Shown here piece by piece: positions 56,324 through 64,000 of a stretch of DNA of 64,000 nt. How positions within the stretch are numbered: the stretch's first letter is position 1; the number at the start of each line of letters is the position of its first letter. The stretch covers positions 19,893,997-19,957,996 of the forward strand of contig CM055107.1 of assembly GCA_029204225.1 (NCBI GenBank). The letters are read 5' to 3'. Source of the stretch: Diphasiastrum complanatum. Lineage: Eukaryota; Streptophyta; Lycopodiopsida; Lycopodiales; Lycopodiaceae. The notes below the pieces were generated by a model, which made no database searches, was not told where the DNA came from, and saw only the letters and a list, made by a program, of their open reading frames with translations. Made by a program: the position numbers and the translations under genes.

Positions 56324-59300
56324 GTCCCTCTTAAGGTTTGGTATCTTCGTCAGGTTCAGCATGCTGAAGAACTTCTGATGCTTGATCCTGGGAAGCGCTT
56401 TGGTGAAGATGTCGATGACCATTTCTGTTGTGGAGTAGTATTGAAGGATCACTTGCCCTGAGAAAACTTTTTTTCGAATGAAATGATACTGGATTTCTAT
56501 GTGATTGGATTTTCCATGAAATCTTAGATTCAGTGACAGTGAAATACAACTCAAGTTTTCACACAGAATGGTGGTAGCATTAAACTGAGTGTGATGTAGG
56601 TCATGAAGTAATAACCTGATCCATACAGCTTATTTTGAAGCTTGGCATGCTGCGATGTACTCTGCCTCTGTCGAAGAAAGCACAAATGATTTCTGCTTCC
56701 TTGAGTTCCACAAAATCGGTCCCCCTACCAGATAGAAACAGAACCCAGAGGTAGACTTTCTGGTAGAGACTGTTCCTCCCCAATCTGAGTCGGAGTAGTC
56801 TCGTAGGACGAGTGGGTCGATGGCATTTCCATCATAACATAAAATGTGATCTAAACTTCCCTGAATATATCTCATCACTCTCTTCAATGCTTTCCAATGA
56901 GAGATCCTAAGATTAGACATGAATCGACTTAACATGCTAGACATGTATGCTAAATCTGGTCTAGTACACAACATTGCATACATTAGAGATCCGATTAGTG
57001 AATGATAAGGGTACTTCGCTAAGTCAAGTACTTCACTATCAATCTTAGCACAACAAGATTTAGTCAATACTATACTTGGATCCATTGGTTTGCAATCAGA
57101 CATATGAAATTTTTCTAATATGCCTTTTAGATATGCCTGCTGGCTAAGATAGATTTTCTTCCGAAGTCTATTCCTAGTAATGTGGATTCCTAGCAAAAAA
57201 TGGACAGCTCCTAACTCAGTCATGTCAAATTCCTTTGATGATCACTCTTAGTAGTGTGTAGAAGAGAAGTGTCGTTAGACAAAATAAATGCATCATCTTA
57301 AAGAGCTACGTGAACTGAATTGGTGCCTATATGCTTTGAATAAACATTACAGTCAACTAAATTGTTTGCAAATCCCAATTGAACGAAATAAGAGTTGATT
57401 CTATCGAACCATGCTCTTGCGGCCTGTTTCAGACCGTAGATTGCTTTGTGCAGCTTGTACACTTTGTGCTCTTGGCCTTTGACTTCGAATCCTTTCGGTT
57501 GGAAGGTGTACAGCTCCTCTTCAACATTGCCATTGAGATATGTTGTCTTGACATTCATTTGGTACATTTCGAGGTCTTCCGTAGTTGTAACGCAATTAGA
57601 GTCCTGATTGACTGCATCTCGATGACAGGTTTGAAAATTTCTTGATAATCCACTCCTTGGACTTGAGTGAATGCTTTAGCCACCAGTCGTGCTGTCCATT
57701 TGGAAATGGAACCATCAGAGTTGATTTTCTTCTTGAAGATCCATTTGTTGTCAATAACTATCTTGTGAGTGGGGAAGTCGACCAATGTCCAAGTCTGATT
57801 CGTCAAAAGTGAGTTGTACTTGCTTTCCATAGCTTCTTGCCACTTCACAGCATCCTTGGAGCTAATTGCTTCGACTAGGCTCTCTGGTTCTTTTAATGAA
57901 GTCCAGAATGATTGAGATGCATACCTCTCAGGAACTGTCCGAGTCTGTGAGAATCTACGGACTTTGGGTTGACCAAGATGCGATGATGCTTCTTCTTGGA
58001 TTTCTTCAGATCTGTTTGAGCTAGCTTGGTCTGGTCTGATGACAAGTACTGTCGGCTGTTCGGCTTCTGTAGCTGTAGCTATAGGTTTTGTAGAAGGAAC
58101 ATCAACGTTGGAAGAATCCATGCTATGTAAAAGAGGATGTAATGACATAGCATCATTTATCGATGGCTGTTTGAAATCATATTATGCATGTTCTTGAGAT
58201 ATTACATCCTTAGAGACAAATACTACATTGGTGGATGGATCATAAACTTTATAAGCTTTATGTTCATCAGGATAGCCAATGAAAATACATTTATTTGTCC
58301 TATGATCCACCTTCTTCATAAAGATTTTTAAATGGCTGACACTAGGCTTGTGCCCATGCCAAACTTCATGAGGAGTCTTGTTGTTGACGGCTTTGGTGCT
58401 GGATCTGTTCTGCACATAACAGGCTGTGGCTTTAGCTTCTGTCCAGAACTTCGTAGGTAGGTGTGCTTGATGTAGCATAGATCTGGCTGAGTTGAGAAGA
58501 GTTCGATTCTTCCTTTCTACAATCCCATTCTGTTGAGGTGAATAGGAAGTGGTGAACTATCTTCTAATACCATGTTCAGCCATGTAGTCGGACATCTCGT
58601 TGGAGATGTATTCGTCGCCACCATCAGTTTTCGGAGTGCCTTCACTTTCCTAGACGTTTGTGTCTCAGGCATGGCCTTGAATCTCTTGAAGCATTTAAAG
58701 GCTTCAAATTTGTGCTTAATGAACATGACTGTAGACCATCTGGAGTAATCATCTATGATAGACTGCATCTTCGAAGGATGGAGTTGGCATTGGACCACAG
58801 AGATCACTATGTACAAGATCTGATACATGCTTTGTTTTGATGGAATGTGATTTTTGAAACTTGCTTCTAGAGTGCTTCTCATAGATGCATGATTCACAAA
58901 AGAAAGATTTCCTATCTAATGAAGAAGGGAAATTCAGTCCATCAACTAAATTATTACAATGCATATAAGAAAGTGATCTCATATTCACGTGTCCAAATCG
59001 ATTATGCCACAGAACAGCATTGTCGTTTACATTTTCATTAGAGATACTAGCTAATGCAACTGAATTAGAGAGTACGTAAAGATTTCCAACTCTAGTGCAT
59101 GTAGTCAGAGTAGTATCTCCTTGAGTATTGTACACTGCTCAGATGAGAAAGTAACAGTGTAGCCCTCATCAGTCATCTTAGAACTAATAATGGGTTCTTT
59201 GACAACTGAGGAACATGAAGGATGTTAGAAACACAAATGGACAGATCGTTGTTGAAGCTGATCTTCACTGCTCCTTTGCCTTCCACGCATATGGTGCTAG

Positions 59301-59450
59301 AATTTCCGAGGTAGATAAATTGGTCTCTAATGTAAGCTGTGTACTCCATAAACCATTCCATGCGAGAGGTCATGTGTTGGGTAGCACCGCTGTCTAGGTA
59401 CCAGATATCACAGTCTTCATTGCTGTTGTAAGCCATTAACAAGTGTGTGT
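56324..59450 (-). mobile_element. Minus copia element, protease to RNase H
   Basis: From the right: protease with intact WYLDSGATQHMTSRMEWFME (59173-59442), pre-integrase (LWHNRFGHVNMRSLSYMHCN, 58749-59135), integrase (58182-58897, frameshifted), RT (58148-56630) and RNase H ending IFTKALPRIKHQKFFSMLNL (56291-56554). It is closely related to the element in RPC31 intron 2. Gag is missing: the 5' LTR remnant begins about 20 bp beyond the protease start. The YVDD region falls at a frame break near 57240-57300, where some residues seem deleted. Confidence 0.92.
56630..58148 (-). pseudogene. copia RT (broken in three frames)
   Basis: 58148-57555 has QEAMESKYNSLLTNQTWTLV and WTARLVAKAFTQVQGVDYQE; 57567-57298 has MNVKTTYLNGNVEEELYTFQ and AIYGLKQAARAWFDRINSYF; 57223-56630 has LGAVHFLLGIHITRNRLRKK, the SLIGSLMYAMLCTRPDLAYM block and RNase H DYSDSDWGGTVSTRKSTSGF. 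Small deletions separate the three parts. Confidence 0.9.
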
Positions 59451-59459
59451 CTTGCTCCT

Positions 59460-59915
59460 CTCTTCGAGATTTTGCGAAAAAGGTGAAGGTGCCCCTTAAA
59501 AGACGAAGGTGTCTTTAAAATAGTTCAACATGAAAATAGATGACCTTCAGAAAATTTCTCTCTCTTTGCGAACATTTCGCGAAAAAGTTGAGGGTGTTTA
59601 AAATAGTTGAACTTTTGGACTGTCGCGAATATTTCGCGAACCTGTCTCGAACATAGTTCATTTTTGTAGACTGTCTCGAAAACAATGTGAATCTACAGAC
59701 TTGTCCTAAATGCAAGTTTTGTGGAAGTCCTTGAAGATGGCCAAGTCTTCAATGAATTCAAGCTATTTAAACTTAACATTTGAGCTTAAAATTATAATGG
59801 AATTGGTTACCCTTTGCTGGCGATCAGTCGAAAGTCCGTTGTAGACGTTCTTCAAGTAATTGGCTGTCTAAGTTATTATTCACCAAGGAGGCAACTGTGG
59901 GCTTAATTTCCAACA
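59460..59915 (-). repeat. Partial 5' LTR of minus copia element
   Basis: Its right end TTTCCAACA (TGTTGGAAATTAAG on minus) and about 350 bp inward match the 3' LTR at 55970-56323. The remaining LTR, the primer site and gag are deleted. Confidence 0.82.
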
Positions 59916-60049
59916 AATATCACCTTCAAAATGAGGTATGTACAACAACCACTAAAATTGTAAAGTGCTTAGCTATTTATAGTTGTAGTAGGTCACATTT
60001 GGAAGGGTCTAGAAGTAGGGTTATGCCCTAGATATCCACTACTCCACAT

Positions 60050-60560
<511 letters not shown>

Positions 60561-60569
60561 TCATTCATC

Positions 60570-60770
60570 ATGGAAGGAACATCTTAAAAAATCCACTTGA
60601 TCAACAAGTTCAACGGTGAAGACTTTTACATGTGGAAGTTCAAGATAAAGATGATACTCATAGAGAAAAAAAAACTTTGGGGATAGGTCAATGGTTCAAT
60701 AGCCATACTGGCTGAACCTAACATGTTGACTACCTTGGAAGCTAAGGATGGCAAAGATCTTGCCATTGTA
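60570..60770 (+). pseudogene. copia gag N-terminal fragment
   Basis: It reads MEGTS, stop, then KIHLINKFNGEDFYMWKFKI, homologous to the gag start at 1421. A stop early in the frame and one within the LWG motif show decay. At about 60771 it passes abruptly into the 30-bp minisatellite. Confidence 0.82.
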
Positions 60771-60771
60771 T

Positions 60772-61030
60772 CTCAATCGAAGCACTTGCTCACATCTCAA
60801 CCGAAGCACTTGCTTAAATCTCAACCGAAGCCCATCGCTCACATCTCAACCGAAGCACTTGTTTAAATCTCAACCGGAGCCCATCGCTCCATCTCAACCA
60901 AAGCACTTGCTCAAATCTCAATCGGAGCCGAAGCGCTCTTTCAAATCTCGACCGAAGAGTTTTTTCAAATCTCGACCGAGAAGATTCTGGGTCCAATCTC
61001 GACCGAAGAGATTCCTCATAATCTCAATCG
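60772..61030. repeat. 30-bp minisatellite, second locus
   Basis: Imperfect units such as ATCTCAACCGAAGCACTTGC are the reverse complement type of the GGTCGAGAT units at 41.1-41.45 kb. About nine units are present. Confidence 0.88.
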
Positions 61031-61311
61031 GACCAGATCCACACTAGACCACAAACCTTTCCAACGACGATCAAAACTGACGAGTACGACATACATCAGA
61101 TCCACAACTTGAATCGAACATCGATATCAAACGCCTTTAGGGGTTATATCAGACGATCCCCACGAATCGCAAGCTGCACCACAATAAACAAGAGCACCTA
61201 CACGAGCATCCAAGAGATCACCTTCCACCTGCATCTGTTTTAAGCCGTAATGACCGCATTACAGCCTTATCGACCGCATTACAGCCATAGGGTCCACTCT
61301 TGAACCGTAGT

Positions 61312-61763
61312 TGTAAAGACCCCTAAGATGAGGATAGGAAAACACAAGAGAGACTGTGGAACAAAACCACCCAACCAATCCTAGATCCCTCCTGGAGAAT
61401 CCTCCTGGATATGCCCCCAAGCCATGGCAATGTGACAGCAAGAGAAGGAGAGCTCATCAGGTAACCTAGACCAAGTTGTCCGGAATAATCACTACCTCAA
61501 TATATAGAGAGTAGGATCCTATGCATGAACACATGCAATCCCCATGCAGGACAACTATAAACAGGTCACAACTCTTCATGGTCACAAGTACATGCACTAC
61601 TCCATTGTCTCAATTAGAGTGTCCGGGTCCTCTCAAGCTTACTAGTCACCAACAGGCCTCGACGTGGAATAAAATCTAGGCGTGACCAATAAACTCGAAC
61701 ATTGGAGGGCCGGTCTACCATATTAGGACTATTCCAAGTCCTTGACCGAATATGGCCGTAACA
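61312..61763 (-). repeat. gypsy 3' LTR, 452 bp
   Basis: On the minus strand it runs TGTTACGGCCATATT to GGTCTTTACA. It is homologous to 13057-13512. A TATA-like TATATTGAGG lies near 61500 on the minus strand. Confidence 0.85.
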
Positions 61764-63100
61764 TTCTTATGTCCTCAGAACGGGAAAAAGAAAACATGAA
61801 ATTATTCCTCAAGCTTTCAAATCTTATCCATGAATCATTATTTTTAGTCTGATCTTTCCATCTGAATAAGTACTCAGAGATGAAACAATATTTAAATTGC
61901 TTGCCTCTACTCATGAATAATAATTCAAATTCCAAAAGATGCACTAAAATATAAATCCTCCAAATGGGTTGATCTTATCCAAAATAAATACTCCTACCTT
62001 CATGTAATCCCAATTACATGAAATACTGGGTGATTTTACTTTATTCCAGAAATCAAATCCAAAAGCTAAAGAAATTCCATGTTAATATCTAGTAGAAAAT
62101 AAGGCTTCTTGGTATAAATATTCTTAGAATATCCAAATATTCTAAAATACCACAATTCAGTCATCTAAAATCTCTAGGAGATCCATCAAGTCTCAGACAA
62201 CGATAACTCAAACCAGAGTACTGCAGTTACTCTAATGAGTTAACAGTCCCATTTCTAGCATCATATGCAAGAAATCTGCATCTTAATAGATTTATTTGTC
62301 TCCTACAAATTGGAGATATATACTGAACTTTGTACACAAGCACTTATAAACTACAATCTATAAAGAAAGCAAATTCCTCATGAGTAAGCAATTACTTAAT
62401 GAAAATGCATGTGAGATCCATACAATCTCAAGTATGTACTGGTGTAAAGGAGTTTAGAGTTCAACTCACCCAATTCTTCAAGAATTACTCATTATCTTAA
62501 GAACCTTCACATTTTCCTATAGTCTTCAAATGACTTTTAAGTATCAATTTATGATCCGTCAATCATAAACATTTAGAATCTTATGATTCGTCAATCATAA
62601 TTTACGGGATTCCAAAACCATACTTAATCATTGAAAAATACTAGAGTATATGTACACATACAACTCATGAAATATAAGAATCATTCTGAAATTTTTTTCA
62701 CAAGGAAAATCACTGGATTCCAAGAATATTCTTTCAAACCGATTCTTATCAGATGATGAGTTCCAAATTCTACAATCATCCAAATAATTAAAGACAATTA
62801 TAACATTCATCTTTAACAATATGAACTTTATACAATCTCCTAGACAACATCTAGAGATTTCAAAGTTCTACTGAATTCCCAAAATTCAGTTTACCATTCT
62901 TGGCACCATTAGGATTTGGTATCCAATTGAGCTCACATGGATACTAGCACTAACCACTAGATAGTTTCACCATTGCACACAAACTAGATTTCACAAAAGA
63001 AATCTATGCAATTGGTTAATCCCATAAAAGTCTTATTCCTATCATTTTCTTCTCCCCCTTTTTAAAGAAATTCCATAATTTCGATTAAAAAGTTCTCAGG
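61764..63100 (-). mobile_element. Decayed gypsy interior (minus strand)
   Basis: Next to the LTR a minus frame (61729-61944) reads ISEYLFRWKDQTKNNDSWIR, a chromodomain-like end as in chromovirus integrases. The rest matches the non-coding plus-strand region at 9.5-13 kb, including paired palindromes at 62550-62567 and 62582-62599. Otherwise no coding capacity remains. Confidence 0.7.
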
Positions 63101-63241
63101 AGACAACGTATAAGATATCAAAGATTTGCTACTAGTTTCATAGTTAGAGATTGTTTTGCCAATCTTGACATATCTAGGTTTGTTCCTTTGTGTGTGAAAC
63201 TTCCACGTGTATGCGAGACCCCGTTTATTATTAAGGGGGAG

Positions 63242-63426
63242 TATTGGAAGTATAATGATAAGCTTAGAACTCTATGTAGAGCTATTTAATATCGTTCACT
63301 ATTTCAATTGTAAACTTGACATTCAAAGTCATATGGTTAGGAGCTTTATGGAAGTTGCCTAAACCCTAATATCATCATTATACTTATATAATCATTTTTG
63401 GCTAATGAAAATTGTTAGATTGTAGA

Positions 63427-63497
<71 letters not shown>

Positions 63498-64000
63498 TGG
63501 TGATTGTTTGCTACAAATTGACATTTTGTGTGATGATTACTGATAGAGATGATAAAAATCAATCGTGGATTTTACTTATCCCTACGTATAAAGACTTATA
63601 ATGTTAGACATCATTGATGTCATGATTGGATGTTATGAATTTAATTCCGGTTAAACTAGATATAGTCTAGTTATAACAAGTTTAGACAAGTCATAGCTAT
63701 CCTATCTCATTATTTATGAGTTATGTGATTATGCATGGTCCAATTAAGCTTAAGACTATAATTATAATTACTATTAATTGTTTATTTTTTATGTATAAAA
63801 TATTTTTATACATGATTTTTAAAAGGAGGCAAGATTATAGTATAAGTAGGAGTAATGACCACTTGTTTGATGATCAATTGGTATTAAGATTGACTTTTCT
63901 TGTACGAGTTGTTGCTCAATTTTTGGTTTCGTAAATACACTTTATCGTGTTTTAATTAGGAAAATAATATTGTCTATTAATCTTATATTGAATTGTCACA
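63242..64000 (+). repeat. copia-type LTR after polypurine tract, reaching the window edge
   Basis: TTAAGGGGGAG (63231-63241) is followed by TATTGGAAGTATAATG (usual TGTTGG). A TC tract lies at 63429-63493. The end is not determined; sequence to 64000 shows no gene. Confidence 0.65.
63429..63493. repeat. (CT)n microsatellite, about 65 bp
   Basis: A pure CT run lies inside a presumed LTR. Confidence 0.97.

Overview
This window looks like nuclear DNA from a land plant with a large, repeat-rich genome. Supporting signs are AT-rich sequence, decayed Ty1/copia and Ty3/gypsy LTR retrotransposons stacked and nested in both orientations, long (TC)n and (TA)n microsatellites, tRNA-iMet-type primer-binding sites, and one ordinary spliced host gene whose second intron is about 9.6 kb of transposon debris. 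Giant repeat-filled introns, and what looks like a Penelope-like element, would fit a gymnosperm, fern or lycophyte, but the sequence alone does not fix the species.

The one convincing host gene is on the minus strand, 37684 down to 25642. Eight exons with consistent GT/AG borders and reading phases encode a 235-residue protein. I read it as the RNA polymerase III subunit RPC31 (RPC7-like): an RG-rich N-terminus, a PPPLFP motif, a FW-x3-PYYIE block, an IERYSDRY block and an acidic tail. Intron 2 (27643-37228) holds a gypsy element, a minus-strand copia element with its 3' LTR, a piece of a second copia gag, and a possible BED-finger (hAT-like) remnant. A perfect 21-bp hairpin lies about 250 bp upstream of the start codon.

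Left part (1-14.8 kb): a decayed plus-strand copia element (1.4-5.6 kb); an AT-rich block carrying a 24-bp GC-rich palindrome in several copies (6.6-7.3 kb); an unrecognised open region followed by a copia RNase H tail and LTR (8.0-9.4 kb); a decayed gypsy interior with its 3' LTR (9.5-13.5 kb); and a minus-strand copia fragment interrupted by a plus-oriented LTR (13.5-14.8 kb).

14.8-22.0 kb holds the most unusual element. Two direct repeats of about 1.68 kb, each preceded by a (TC)n tract, bracket about 3.7 kb. The interior has a 444-codon frame broken only by four TAG codons, then a frameshifted region resembling the N-terminal part of a Penelope-like reverse transcriptase. Each repeat contains a regular array (about 65-70 bp period) of a palindromic motif, GTCCAGCGATGGAC.

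Right part (38-64 kb): minus copia fragments with an LTR flanked by both a polypurine tract and a primer-binding site (38.0-40.8 kb); a 30-bp minisatellite (41.1-41.45 kb); a minus gypsy element (41.5-46.9 kb); a plus copia element (47.0-55.2 kb) split by a complete non-autonomous copia element with two 655-bp LTRs (47846-53287); another minus copia element (about 55.24-59.9 kb); a copia 5' end fused to the minisatellite (60.0-61.0 kb); a minus gypsy 3' LTR with decayed interior (61.3-63.1 kb); and a copia 3' end with LTR (63.2 kb onward).

No tRNA, rRNA or CRISPR array was recognised. Apart from RPC31, nearly all coding sequence is retroelement-derived and mostly broken.
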